This document shows positions 14,009 to 23,244 of a stretch of 42,970 nucleotides of DNA, one piece after another (the first letter of the stretch is position 1; each line of letters opens with the position of its first letter). This stretch comes from a virus. Location: positions 1-42,970 of the IMG/VR virus record IMGVR_UViG_3300013102_000017. The stretch is one strand, 5' to 3'. Position numbers and translations under genes: made by a program. The notes under the pieces are model-generated. The model did no database searches and had not been told where the DNA came from. It was given only the letters and a program-made list of their open reading frames with translations.

Positions 14009-14036
14009 CCTTCCTCAGACAAAGGTTTACGGGAAC

Positions 14037-15251
14037 ATGGAAAACACTCAAGTTACTCAGGACATGCAGACGGACTCCACTGTCATTGATACGGATATTG
14101 ATGGTGTCAAGTCCGGTGGCGGCAAGCCTCCCGTCGAGCAGAAGCCTGAGCCGAATCGCAAGGCAGAATCCGCCCGCGAAAGTCTGGAGGCTGAAGCCAA
14201 GAAGCTCACAGACAATCCTCCCAAAGACGATGACGATGAAGACGAAAAGCCAGCCGTAAAGGACAAGGCAGAAGCCAAGACCGAAAAGGTTGAGGAAAAG
14301 CCTGCAAAGACTGAGGAATCTGCCCGCAAGGTAGATGCTAGCGAGCAGGAGGCTAAGAACCCTAAGCCGTCTGAGGGCCGCAGGAATATCGAGGCCCCTG
14401 CTCGTTTTCTACCGAACGCGAAAGACGCGTGGAAAAACGTTCCTCAGCTTGTGAAAGAAGAATGGGCGCGTTCCGAAGCTGAACGTGAAGCTGAAATTGC
14501 TCAGTACCGCGAACACAAGGTGTTTCGTGAAGAACTGAAAGACTTCGAAGATCTCGCCAAGCGCCACAATGTCCCGTTCAAGCAGGCCCTGGATAATTAC
14601 GTAAAGATTGAGAAGGATTTTGCAGAAGATCCCGCTAAGGGCTTCCGGCAGCTATGCCAGAATCTCAATATCTCTGCACCGCAGGCCATCGGGCATATTC
14701 TTCGATCCGCTAACGTCACCATTCCGCAGCTTATCGAGCATATGCAGCGCGAGCCGCACCAATACACGAGCCTAGCTCAACGCCCGCAGCCACAGGTAAC
14801 GCAAGAACAGCAGCCACAGGTTACTCCTGAAGTTCGGGAGCTTCAGCAGCAGATCCAGGCTTTGCGAGCTGAACAGGTTGCAAACGCTGTAATCGCCCCA
14901 TTCGCGCAAGATTATCCCGAATATCATCAGCATGAGGAACAGATTGCTAAAGTTTTGCAATCTGGTATTATCGAACAAATACATGGCTCTGGCCTAAGTC
15001 CGCGTGACAAGCTCGAAGCCGCTCTTTTTATGGTTGCCCCGCATGTTCGCAGGGTTTCTCAAACTGCAGCGGATGAAGGTCTCTCGGCTCAAGAGGAAAG
15101 CCAACTCCCAACGCCTGCTCAAGACGTTCAAGGCGGCAAATCCGTAAAGTCTTCCATCGGTGGCGTCACAGAGACGACGGTTGCAGATCGGAAGATGTCC
15201 ATGAGAGACATGCTCGAAGAGGAAGCCCGTAAGATCTCCCGCCGAGCGTAA
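14037..15251 (+). CDS. Head scaffolding protein
   Basis: 404 residues. The first ~110 residues are very rich in E, K, D and A and probably disordered. The middle (about 115-270) is helical with PARFLPNAKDAWKNVP, and the end is a basic helix. Composition and position between portal and coat are those of a scaffold that directs coat assembly and leaves the head before or during packaging. An internal Q-rich section lies at about 240-280. Confidence 0.8.
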   Translation: MENTQVTQDMQTDSTVIDTDIDGVKSGGGKPPVEQKPEPNRKAESARESLEAEAKKLTDNPPKDDDDEDEKPAVKDKAEAKTEKVEEKPAKTEESARKVDASEQEAKNPKPSEGRRNIEAPARFLPNAKDAWKNVPQLVKEEWARSEAEREAEIAQYREHKVFREELKDFEDLAKRHNVPFKQALDNYVKIEKDFAEDPAKGFRQLCQNLNISAPQAIGHILRSANVTIPQLIEHMQREPHQYTSLAQRPQPQVTQEQQPQVTPEVRELQQQIQALRAEQVANAVIAPFAQDYPEYHQHEEQIAKVLQSGIIEQIHGSGLSPRDKLEAALFMVAPHVRRVSQTAADEGLSAQEESQLPTPAQDVQGGKSVKSSIGGVTETTVADRKMSMRDMLEEEARKISRRA

Positions 15252-15266
15252 ACAGGAGCAACATAC

Positions 15267-16277
15267 ATGCCGATTACTACAGATCGTCAGTATCGCCAGC
15301 TTCTCACTGCAGCCGTAGCCCGTCGCAGCCGAGAAGTTCAGGATATTGTCTACAACGCAACCCCACTCTCCCGCATCCTTCGCGATGAAGGCCGCATCAA
15401 GACGAAGCGTGCCGGTGGTCCGGAACTCCGCGTTCCGATCATGTTCGACAAGCTTCAGGCTCAGTGGTTCACTGGCTATGACAAGATCGAAATCACCCCG
15501 AAGGAACTGCTGAACTCGGCAGTCTTCAACTGGTCTCGTGTCGTTAGCATGTTCTCCCTTACGGGTACTGAACTGCTGTACACTCGCGGCCAGGAAGAAG
15601 TCATCGACCTGATGGAGACCTATCTTGATGCGGCTGAAAAGTCCGTCAAGGAAGAATGGGAAATCTCCCTCGTAGGCGATGGTACCGGCCAGGGTGGCCG
15701 TCAGATGATTGGTCTTGGCGGTGCGATTCCGATCATTGCCAATACGGGTGTTTACGGCGGTATCGACCGTGCCACGGTTCCGAACTGGCGCACGTCCACG
15801 TTCAACATTCCGGCTGGCGACGTTGCAGGCTTCACGACGTGGGATGTTTCCACGGTTCGCCCGATCATTGACCGTATCTCTCTGGCCCGTTCGCGTAACG
15901 GTCGCTATGCGGATCTCCTGATTGCCGATGCCCGCGCTTATGAGCCTATCGCAGGTTCGTTCGTTGCGCATCAGCGTCTTGGTTCCGAGCGTCTTGGCCG
16001 TCTTGGCTTTGCCGGTCTGACCTATATGACTCCTGCGGGTCCGGTTGATATCGTGGCTGCTGGCGGTATCGGTAACGTCATGCCGACCAATACTGTTTAC
16101 GGCATCGATACTCAGGGCCTCGCCGTCTACACCTTCCCAGGTCAGGAATTCGTACCGTTCCACTCTGGCGATGGTATGCGCCCGATTAACCAGGATGCCT
16201 ACGCGCAGGGTATCGTATGGTCTGGTCAGTTGGTTCTTGAGAACCCGCTCTTCAGCTACCGTATCGTTACCGTATAA
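15267..16277 (+). CDS. Major capsid protein
   Basis: 336 residues with AGGAG upstream. Predicted as an HK97-fold coat: N-terminal helix, then beta-rich body with extended segments (VPIMFDKLQAQWFTGYDKIE), and a C-terminal strand. Codon use is even and strong, as for highly expressed phage genes. It directly follows the scaffold, and a stable hairpin lies after the next gene. It forms the icosahedral shell. Confidence 0.85.
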   Translation: MPITTDRQYRQLLTAAVARRSREVQDIVYNATPLSRILRDEGRIKTKRAGGPELRVPIMFDKLQAQWFTGYDKIEITPKELLNSAVFNWSRVVSMFSLTGTELLYTRGQEEVIDLMETYLDAAEKSVKEEWEISLVGDGTGQGGRQMIGLGGAIPIIANTGVYGGIDRATVPNWRTSTFNIPAGDVAGFTTWDVSTVRPIIDRISLARSRNGRYADLLIADARAYEPIAGSFVAHQRLGSERLGRLGFAGLTYMTPAGPVDIVAAGGIGNVMPTNTVYGIDTQGLAVYTFPGQEFVPFHSGDGMRPINQDAYAQGIVWSGQLVLENPLFSYRIVTV

Positions 16278-16289
16278 GGAGAAACGACC

Positions 16290-16628
16290 ATGGCGAACTC
16301 TCAGCCTTTCCGCACTACTCCGCAGCTTGGTCAGCAGCTTAACGTCATTGAGACGACGCTGCCGTACTACGACCTGCTTGCAAATATTACCACGCCTTCT
16401 CCCAAGCTTGGGAACAAGGAAGTCGGCAACGATGGCGCAGATTATGTCTATGTTCAGGCATCCGCTCTTATCGCTGCAACCGCTACGACCGGTACCCAGG
16501 TAACGGTAACGTTTCCGGCTTGGACCGTAGCAACCGGCGCTGGCGGCTACTACACCCCCGTCAACACCGCCGTTCCCTCTGGTGCCTACTTCTGGGCGCG
16601 CAAGGGTGCATACAACGCAGTACCGTAA
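16290..16628 (+). CDS. Putative head decoration or stabilisation protein
   Basis: 112 residues immediately after the coat gene (AAGGAGA site). Small beta-rich protein, rich in T, A and V (TTGTQVTVTFPAW). Position and size fit head-decoration proteins; no sequence family is certain. Confidence 0.65.
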   Translation: MANSQPFRTTPQLGQQLNVIETTLPYYDLLANITTPSPKLGNKEVGNDGADYVYVQASALIAATATTGTQVTVTFPAWTVATGAGGYYTPVNTAVPSGAYFWARKGAYNAVP

Positions 16629-16632
16629 TAAT

Positions 16633-16650
16633 GGGGAGCTTCGGCTCCCC
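16633..16650 (+). terminator. Stable GGGGAGC-UUCG-GCTCCCC hairpin
   Basis: Perfect 7-bp GC-rich stem with a UUCG loop at the end of the coat gene unit. The following TCACCCCTTTC has only a weak T run, so it may be a partial terminator or a message-stabilising 3' end. Confidence 0.6.
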
Positions 16651-16679
16651 TCACCCCTTTCTCAGACAAAGGAAAACAC

Positions 16680-17381
16680 ATGACTGAACTTGCACAGATT
16701 GACGTTCGTGACATTACCGTAACTCCCGTATTCCGCTGGATGGATATCGAGAACATTCCGAAGTCGGAAGATGCGGGATATCTCATCAAGGAAAACCGCG
16801 AAGTTGTTCAGGTCCGATTTGCCGGATCGAGCAATTATTCTCCCGTGTTCCCTGTTGATGCTTTCTGGAAGCGTGAGGGAAACCAGATCGTAACCTATCG
16901 CGAGCGGTGGGCCGAGCAGTACCGCCAGTTCAAGGAAGGCAACCCGCAGGAAGTCAGCGGCACGCCTCTTGAGCAGCTTCGCCCATACGGCATCACTCCT
17001 GAGCAGCTTTCCTTCTGCCGCACCATGCGCATTTACAGCATCGAGGCTTTGTGCGCCCTTGAAGGTACGCCTCTCAAGAACCTTGGGATGGATAGGAACA
17101 AGCTCAAGGACATGGCAAACCGCTACATCGCAGATCATCGCACCAGCAAGGATGCAATGGCAGAGATCGAAGCCCTTAAGGCTCAGATTGCCGCACTCCA
17201 GGCTTCTCACGTTACGGTTCCGGTTCCCGCTGAGGACTCTACGCCCGAAGAAATCCAGCAGGCCATGCTTTCTCAGATGACGGAAGACGAACTTCGGACT
17301 TTCATTGAAGAGAAGACTGGTGCTAAGCCGGATGGCCGCCTGAAGCATGAAAGCCTCGTGAATCTCGCCAAAGGACTCTAA
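16680..17381 (+). CDS. Head/neck region protein, unknown function
   Basis: 233 residues behind a CTCAGACAAAGG leader. Beta-type N-terminus (about 1-85), a helical middle with an HhH-like segment (about 95-135), a coiled coil (about 155-180), and a C-terminal helical domain (about 190-230). Part of the connector region by position; no firm homologue recognised. Confidence 0.65.
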   Translation: MTELAQIDVRDITVTPVFRWMDIENIPKSEDAGYLIKENREVVQVRFAGSSNYSPVFPVDAFWKREGNQIVTYRERWAEQYRQFKEGNPQEVSGTPLEQLRPYGITPEQLSFCRTMRIYSIEALCALEGTPLKNLGMDRNKLKDMANRYIADHRTSKDAMAEIEALKAQIAALQASHVTVPVPAEDSTPEEIQQAMLSQMTEDELRTFIEEKTGAKPDGRLKHESLVNLAKGL

Positions 17382-18086
17382 ATGTCTGTTTTGACCGCTC
17401 TACAATCCGCAGCAATTAGACTGATTGGCCGCAAGCCGTCAGTCTTTTTCTCGTCTCAGAACCAGTTTGAGATGGAGCTTGTAGATCTGGTCAACGATGC
17501 GGCAAACGACATCATGCAGTACAATGATTGGCAGTCCTTGGTAGGGGTTGCCAATTTTACCGGAGACGGCACAATTTCATCGTTTGATATCCCGGATGGA
17601 TATGACCGAATGATGCTGACTGCTGAAGTCCAAGACCTCAACAATTGGGTTTGGGGTTATCAGCATGTTCCATCAGTCAACGATTTCATTCGAGTTCAGG
17701 CGCGTGAACTTGGTCCGTATCCTGGTATCTGGTGCATCTTTGACGACAAGTTCAACTTCTACCCCGCTCCTCCCGCAGGACAGTTGGCTACGTTCCCGTA
17801 TATCAGCAGGAACTATGCCCTTGCTTCAGATCTGGTCACTACCAAACCTGCCTTTACGAAAGACGATGATATCTTCCGTGTGAAGAATGGTGAGAGTCTT
17901 TTGGCATTGTGGCTGGTTTGGCGCTGGAGAGAGAATAAGAAGCTGGACTATACCGGGGATCAGGAAAATTTTACCCTTGCTATCGATACCTTGGCGGCGA
18001 AAGACAAAGGCTCCCGAGTCTATCGTTCCTACACAACTCGTCTGAGAGGCAACTTCAGGACCGCATGGCCGTATACGTTGGGCTGA
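17382..18086 (+). CDS. Putative head-tail adaptor (P22 gp4-like type)
   Basis: 234 residues, directly after the previous stop. Helical N-terminus (ELVDLVNDAANDIMQYNDWQ at about 29-48), then a beta region and a C-terminal helical segment with WLVWRWRENK. N-terminal layout and position just before the tail hub fit head-completion adaptors of podovirus-type phages. Confidence 0.65.
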   Translation: MSVLTALQSAAIRLIGRKPSVFFSSQNQFEMELVDLVNDAANDIMQYNDWQSLVGVANFTGDGTISSFDIPDGYDRMMLTAEVQDLNNWVWGYQHVPSVNDFIRVQARELGPYPGIWCIFDDKFNFYPAPPAGQLATFPYISRNYALASDLVTTKPAFTKDDDIFRVKNGESLLALWLVWRWRENKKLDYTGDQENFTLAIDTLAAKDKGSRVYRSYTTRLRGNFRTAWPYTLG

Positions 18087-18095
18087 GGAGAATGA

Positions 18096-19922
18096 ATGTA
18101 CTACCGCCCTACTCTGAAGCAAAAAAAGCCCGCGCCTCGCGCTTCACAGGTCAAGATTTTCGGATCTCCCGTGGCCGGATGGATTTCCAACCGATCTATC
18201 TCTAACCCGCAGTCTGGCGCTCAGGGTGCCGCCGTCCTCGATAACTTCTTTCCGACCGCTACAAGCGCAATGCTTCGTCGTGGCAAGGAACTATTTGCCA
18301 CTTTAGGCGCTGGTGATGAGGATGTGCTTTCACTGTTCTCATACAATTTCGGCAGCATTGAGAAGTTCTTCGGAGCTATTGATTCGGGTATTTACGATAA
18401 CGTAACGGAAACTCTGGTTTACGCCGGAACGACAAATGGGCGTTGGAAAACTGTACAGTTTGCCGCAACTGGGAACACGTATCTTTTGGGAGTAAATGGC
18501 TCTGATCAGGGATTTATTTATGATGGTGCTAACTTCTGGCCGAACGTCAAAAATGGGGTATCGGCACTAAATTATGATGCGCGTACTGTTGCGTTCGTTG
18601 GCGGTACGCTGACAGGTGGAACCTCTGGGGCGACAGGAACTATCTATAAGGTAGTCATTGGCTCTCCAACGACGATTGGAACGATCTACCTAACCAACAT
18701 CACCGGCACATTCCAGGATAATGAAATTATCACGGCTAGCGGTGGGGGATCTGCTACAGCAAATGGCGTTACCTCCTTGTCTGTTCCAGGGGTTGATTTT
18801 GGCGTGGGCCGCACGTCAGCTGATATGAGCTTTGTATGGGTTTATAAAAATTCCCTCTACTTCCTTCGCAAGGATAGCTTGTCGTTTTATTACCTTCCGG
18901 TGGATAGCATCGGTGGAACAGCAACAGAAGTAAGTCTTGCTGGTGTGTTGACCATTGGCGGCAAGCTTATGATCGGCCAAGGATGGTCTCTCGACACAGG
19001 ACAAGGGGGCGGGCTTTCGGAGCAATGCGCTTTCATCTCGGATGAAGGCGAAGTCGCAATTTATCAGGGTCTTTCCCCCGCCCCTAACCAAGGATGGAGC
19101 CTAGTTGGCGTTTACCGTATCGGCTCTCTTTTGGGAGATAAGGCGTTCGTCAGAGCGGGCGCTGACCTTCTGATTTCAACATCAGTTGGCATGGTTTCTC
19201 TCGCACAAGCAATTCAACGTGATGTAGCAGCCATTGCTCCACAGGCTGTGTCCTATCCTATCAATGACGCATGGAATCTCGCCCTTACGGTTAGGGGGAT
19301 GACAGACTGGCAGACTGTTCTATGGCCTGAAGGGCAAATGATTGCCGTGTCGCCTCCTAACATCATTGGTGGAGATGAGCCGGTTATCTATGTCGTTAAT
19401 GCTAACACGATGGCCTGGTGCCGCTTTACGAACTGGAATGCTCTTTCCTTCGCCACGTTTCAAGGTGGATTATATTTCGGATCTCCGAACGGAGAAGTGT
19501 ATAGAGCCAACGTCTCCGGTTATGACGCGGGCCTACCGTACACGGGTGCATATATCCCATTGTTTGATGACCTTGGCGCTCCATCAAACCGGAAAGTTCC
19601 CAAAATGGGCAGACCGGTAACGCGATCCTTGGCTCATGTTGATTCATCGCTGGAATTCAGAAACGAATACGATATCACTCTCAATACACCGCCTTCTTCG
19701 GGTATCGCGCCTGCTGTGTCGGTATGGGGTTCTGCCGTATGGGGAACGGGCGTATGGGGAGATATCTCTGATACAGTGATTGACGAACCTTGGGTTTCTC
19801 TTGGCGGTACTGGTTACGCCTGCTCCGTTGCCATGCAGGTTACTTCAGGCGCTATTGCCCCAATCGATACAGAAATCATTCGAGTAGAAATGACCTACGC
19901 GACAGGAGAACTCGTGTCGTGA
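18096..19922 (+). CDS. Putative tail hub / packaged-DNA stabilisation protein
   Basis: 608 residues. N-terminal basic segment, then repeated beta-strand patterns (FIYDGANFWP, VWVYKNSLYFL, VIYVVNANTMAW) that suggest a beta-propeller-like fold, as in P22 gp10-type tail hubs. Two WGTGVWG-type aromatic repeats lie at about 548-558. It likely caps the head-tail joint and keeps the DNA inside. The stop overlaps the start of the GNAT gene. Confidence 0.7.
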   Translation: MYYRPTLKQKKPAPRASQVKIFGSPVAGWISNRSISNPQSGAQGAAVLDNFFPTATSAMLRRGKELFATLGAGDEDVLSLFSYNFGSIEKFFGAIDSGIYDNVTETLVYAGTTNGRWKTVQFAATGNTYLLGVNGSDQGFIYDGANFWPNVKNGVSALNYDARTVAFVGGTLTGGTSGATGTIYKVVIGSPTTIGTIYLTNITGTFQDNEIITASGGGSATANGVTSLSVPGVDFGVGRTSADMSFVWVYKNSLYFLRKDSLSFYYLPVDSIGGTATEVSLAGVLTIGGKLMIGQGWSLDTGQGGGLSEQCAFISDEGEVAIYQGLSPAPNQGWSLVGVYRIGSLLGDKAFVRAGADLLISTSVGMVSLAQAIQRDVAAIAPQAVSYPINDAWNLALTVRGMTDWQTVLWPEGQMIAVSPPNIIGGDEPVIYVVNANTMAWCRFTNWNALSFATFQGGLYFGSPNGEVYRANVSGYDAGLPYTGAYIPLFDDLGAPSNRKVPKMGRPVTRSLAHVDSSLEFRNEYDITLNTPPSSGIAPAVSVWGSAVWGTGVWGDISDTVIDEPWVSLGGTGYACSVAMQVTSGAIAPIDTEIIRVEMTYATGELVS

Positions 19923-20368
19923 TCGAAACTGAATATTACGGGCCACAAACACCGCAGCAAAACCGCATTGTAGGAGATTTTGTTTCTAATCTCGTATGGA
20001 AACAGCCTGGAATGTTGGAAAAATATTGCACAATGGGTGTTTTTGACGATGGTGAGCTTATCGCCGGTACGGTCTACCATAACTGGCATCCAGACGAAGG
20101 AATCATTGAATTGTCTTCGGCTTCGCTAAGTAAGAAGTGGCTGACAAAGCGTGTTATTTCGGCTATGTTCGCGTTACCATTTGAGCTGCTAGGATGCCAG
20201 TTGGTTGTCTTGAGGGTTTCGGAGCGAAATACAGGAATGTGCAAGATAGCCCGCCGCTTTGGTTTCGATGAGACTTACATTCCGAGATTGAGGGGACGGG
20301 ACGAAGGCGAGATGATCTTTCGCTATACAGATGACCAGTGGCGTGAATCGCCCTATAGAGGAGATTAA
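19919..20368 (+). CDS. GNAT-family N-acetyltransferase-like protein
   Basis: 149 residues from GTG 19919 (GTGA overlap with the previous stop; a longer upstream reading is out of the upstream gene's frame). The segment VLRVSERNTGMCKIARRFGF at about 100-120 is the helix/loop typical of the GNAT acetyl-CoA fold, preceded by beta strands. Such genes often sit in podovirus tail modules; the substrate is unknown. Confidence 0.7.
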   Translation: MIETEYYGPQTPQQNRIVGDFVSNLVWKQPGMLEKYCTMGVFDDGELIAGTVYHNWHPDEGIIELSSASLSKKWLTKRVISAMFALPFELLGCQLVVLRVSERNTGMCKIARRFGFDETYIPRLRGRDEGEMIFRYTDDQWRESPYRGD

Positions 20369-20371
20369 CCA

Positions 20372-21160
20372 TTGGGAAAGTCCGCTCCGAAGGCTCCAGA
20401 TCCTGCCAAGACCGCCGCTGCTCAGGGCCAGTGGAATAGCTTCACTGCACAGCAACAGCAGGCGATGAACCAGACCAATCAGGTTTCTCCGTGGGGAACG
20501 CTCACGTATGACCAGACTGGTTCCCAAACCATTATCGATCCTAATGGTAAAGCCGTCCAGGTCCCCAGGTACACAGCCACAACCGCGCTTACTCCTGAGC
20601 AGCAAAAGATTTATGATCAGTCGCAGCAGGCAGATATCAACCTCTCGCAGATTGCTAACCAGCAGTCGGCAAAGGTTGGCGACCTTCTAAACGACCCGTT
20701 CAGCTTTAATAACTCTGATGCTGAGCAGTGGGCATATGACCTTGCATCTCCCCGCATCCTGAAACAGCAGCAGCAGAACCAAGCGTCTCTGGAGACCCAG
20801 CTTGTGAACGCGGGTATTCGTCGCGGCACACCTCAGTGGGATGCTGAAATGTCGCGTCTCACAAACGCTAATAGCGACCAGCTTAACCAGCTTGCTTTGA
20901 CCGGTCGCTCCCAGGCGTTCAGTGAAGCTCTTGCGCAGCGAAACCAGCCGCTTAACGAAATTATCGGCCTTATGTCGGGAACGCAGATCCAGAACCCCAA
21001 CGCTACCTTTGCTCAAACTCCTCAGAGCCAAGTGGCAGGCGTGGATTACACGGGATTGGTCAATCAGCAGTATCAATCTAAACTTAATGCTTATAACTCG
21101 CAGATGGGTGCTCTTGGTGGCCTGTTTGGTGGAGTTGCATCCATATTTGGAGGACTTTAA
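20372..21160 (+). CDS. Internal virion / tail-associated protein
   Basis: 262 residues, TTG start with AGAGGAG 9 bases upstream. Very rich in Q and N (QQQQAMNQTNQ; NQQYQSKLNAYNSQ), helical, with a glycine-rich hydrophobic end (LGGLFGGVASIFGGL). Such proteins are ejected with the DNA or form an inner core. It is the first of three virion-protein genes with overlapping ends. Confidence 0.65.
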   Translation: MGKSAPKAPDPAKTAAAQGQWNSFTAQQQQAMNQTNQVSPWGTLTYDQTGSQTIIDPNGKAVQVPRYTATTALTPEQQKIYDQSQQADINLSQIANQQSAKVGDLLNDPFSFNNSDAEQWAYDLASPRILKQQQQNQASLETQLVNAGIRRGTPQWDAEMSRLTNANSDQLNQLALTGRSQAFSEALAQRNQPLNEIIGLMSGTQIQNPNATFAQTPQSQVAGVDYTGLVNQQYQSKLNAYNSQMGALGGLFGGVASIFGGL

Positions 21161-23244
21161 TGGTTGGAAACCTGCGAGACCTTCTTCCGGCAGTCTTCAC
21201 CGGACCAAATGGACAACCATTGACTCCTGATCAAGTTAGGGCGAGGCAGGCTATTGCGGCGTCCCTTCTAGAGCGAGCGACAGATACATCCCCTACGGCA
21301 GGAGGTTGGGCTAGTGTATTGTCAAAGGGCGTGCAGGGCTTTGCTTCCGGTTATAAAAATCGCTCTGCGGAAAGAGGATCTGAAGCTGCAACGAAAGCAG
21401 ATTCCGATCTGTCATCCGCTCTTCTTGGCTCTTTAGGCGGCGGTTCTACATCCACTGTGCCGATGACTGATGCCAATGCGCAAGTAGCGGCGACTTCTCC
21501 TGCCAGTCTTCCTTCCGGTGACAATGCGGATTACATCAGAAATGGCCTGATCAGCCGTGGCTTTTCTCCGCAGGTTTCCGATGCCTTCCTTGCCAATTTC
21601 CAGGATGAAAGCGGACTCAATCCAGGAATTAATGAGCAGAACCCCGTAGTAGCAGGATCTCGTGGCGGATACGGTCTGTATCAGCTTACAGGTCCTCGCC
21701 GTGTGGCTTATGAGAACTTTGCCAAGGAGCGCGGTGTCGATCCCTCCAATATCGACGCTCAGCTTGATTTCCTGAAGTATGAAATCAATGGGCCTGAAGC
21801 AGCCGCAGCCAAGACATTTATGGATGCGCCTGATACGGCAACAGCCGCACAAGCGATTGTGAATAATTTCTTGCGTCCAGCGCCTCAATATCGTCAGGAG
21901 CGCGCCGCTCGCTATGCTTCTTTGCCTTCAGTACAGACGGCTGCCGTCTCTCCTGTAGAGGTTGCCTCTATTGCTCCGGTAACGGCAACTGATGCTTCTC
22001 CAATCAGCCAAATGCAAACTCTTGCTGATCCGACTGTAGCCGCACCACAGAATATCTCACCGGTTGCTCAGGCTTTAACAGCACCTGTAAAGGGTGATCG
22101 TCTAGGCGCAACAACGATGCAGAACTTCAACGACCGGTTCGGTTCACCCGCGCCGGTATCTGACGCTCCAGAAATCTACAGCCAGCCGCAAGATTTCCCC
22201 GCTCCTCAGCAGGCTCCCGTTCAGCCTACCCCACAGCCAGCCCCCGCTGCGGCTGTTACGTCTCTGCCCGCCGTTCAGCCGCCCCCTGCGCTGCCGCCTG
22301 CCGTTATTCAGGCGCTCTCCAGCCCTTACGCTAGTGAGAGCACAAAACGCGTTGCCTATTCTCTTCTGCAACAGAACCAGGAACAGAAACAGGCATATCA
22401 GGAACAGGTATTGAAGCGTCAGGCAACACAGCAGGCATTGCAGCAGCGTCAATCCGTAGCGCAAAGCCTTGGCATCAATCCGCAGTTGGCCGCTGATGAT
22501 GATGCTTGGAAACAGGCCGTATCGGCCGCTAGTGGCGGTGCTAAGTTCATCAACGCAGGGGATGGGAATATCTACAATTCTCAGACAGGCCAGTGGATTC
22601 AGGCCCCTAACGCAGGAAGCAAGTTCCGTCAGGCTACTCCCGAAGAAGCAAAGGCATTCGGAACTAATGGGCAGGTTGGCCCTGATGGGCGTTTTTATCC
22701 TGTGACTCCTCCGCAGGGTACGTCTCTAAGTGTTGACCCGAATACGGGAGCCATCAGCTTCAACCAAGGCGCGGGGGTTAAGCCTCTCACTGAAGGACAG
22801 TCTAAAGACACATTCTTCCAAACCCGCATGTCTTCCGCTCTCCCGACACTAGAAGCCAATGAAAGCGCCCTGCTAAATCTTGGTGGTAAACTGGCGGATG
22901 CCGTGCCTATGAACCTTGGTAACTATGCTCAGAGCGAGGATTACCAGCTTGCGCGTGATGCTGGCCGTGATTTTGTGACCGCTTATCTTCGCAAGGATTC
23001 TGGTGCTGCAATTACGCCGCAGGAAGAAAAGGTTTATGGAGAACTCCTCCTGCCTCAGCCAGGGGATAGTGCCGCCACTATCGAAGCTAAGCGAACCCGT
23101 CGTCGTGTTGCCGTTGAGGCAATCAAGTCGGGGATGCCCCAGCAGGCATTGGATAATGCTGTGCGTGCGATCAAGGCAAGCGGGGGCGATAAAGCCATCA
23201 CGCCTCGAACGACCAATACCGGTGTGAAGTGGAGCGTTGATTAA
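21160..23244 (+). CDS. Internal virion protein with phage tail lysozyme-type domain
   Basis: 694 residues. About residues 122-255 carry a tail-lysozyme-type domain: FQDESGLNPGINEQ (catalytic-type E150), then GGYGLYQLTGPRR and FLKYEING. It cleaves peptidoglycan when the DNA enters the cell. A proline-rich linker (about 335-385) and a Q-rich segment (390-440) follow, then a helical C-terminus. It overlaps the neighbouring gene ends. Confidence 0.8.
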   Translation: MVGNLRDLLPAVFTGPNGQPLTPDQVRARQAIAASLLERATDTSPTAGGWASVLSKGVQGFASGYKNRSAERGSEAATKADSDLSSALLGSLGGGSTSTVPMTDANAQVAATSPASLPSGDNADYIRNGLISRGFSPQVSDAFLANFQDESGLNPGINEQNPVVAGSRGGYGLYQLTGPRRVAYENFAKERGVDPSNIDAQLDFLKYEINGPEAAAAKTFMDAPDTATAAQAIVNNFLRPAPQYRQERAARYASLPSVQTAAVSPVEVASIAPVTATDASPISQMQTLADPTVAAPQNISPVAQALTAPVKGDRLGATTMQNFNDRFGSPAPVSDAPEIYSQPQDFPAPQQAPVQPTPQPAPAAAVTSLPAVQPPPALPPAVIQALSSPYASESTKRVAYSLLQQNQEQKQAYQEQVLKRQATQQALQQRQSVAQSLGINPQLAADDDAWKQAVSAASGGAKFINAGDGNIYNSQTGQWIQAPNAGSKFRQATPEEAKAFGTNGQVGPDGRFYPVTPPQGTSLSVDPNTGAISFNQGAGVKPLTEGQSKDTFFQTRMSSALPTLEANESALLNLGGKLADAVPMNLGNYAQSEDYQLARDAGRDFVTAYLRKDSGAAITPQEEKVYGELLLPQPGDSAATIEAKRTRRRVAVEAIKSGMPQQALDNAVRAIKASGGDKAITPRTTNTGVKWSVD

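Noticed and set aside
14994-16163. 389-residue minus-strand ORF antisense to the major capsid gene
   Set aside because: Mirror of the codon bias of the coat gene; no ribosome site and no plausible domain.
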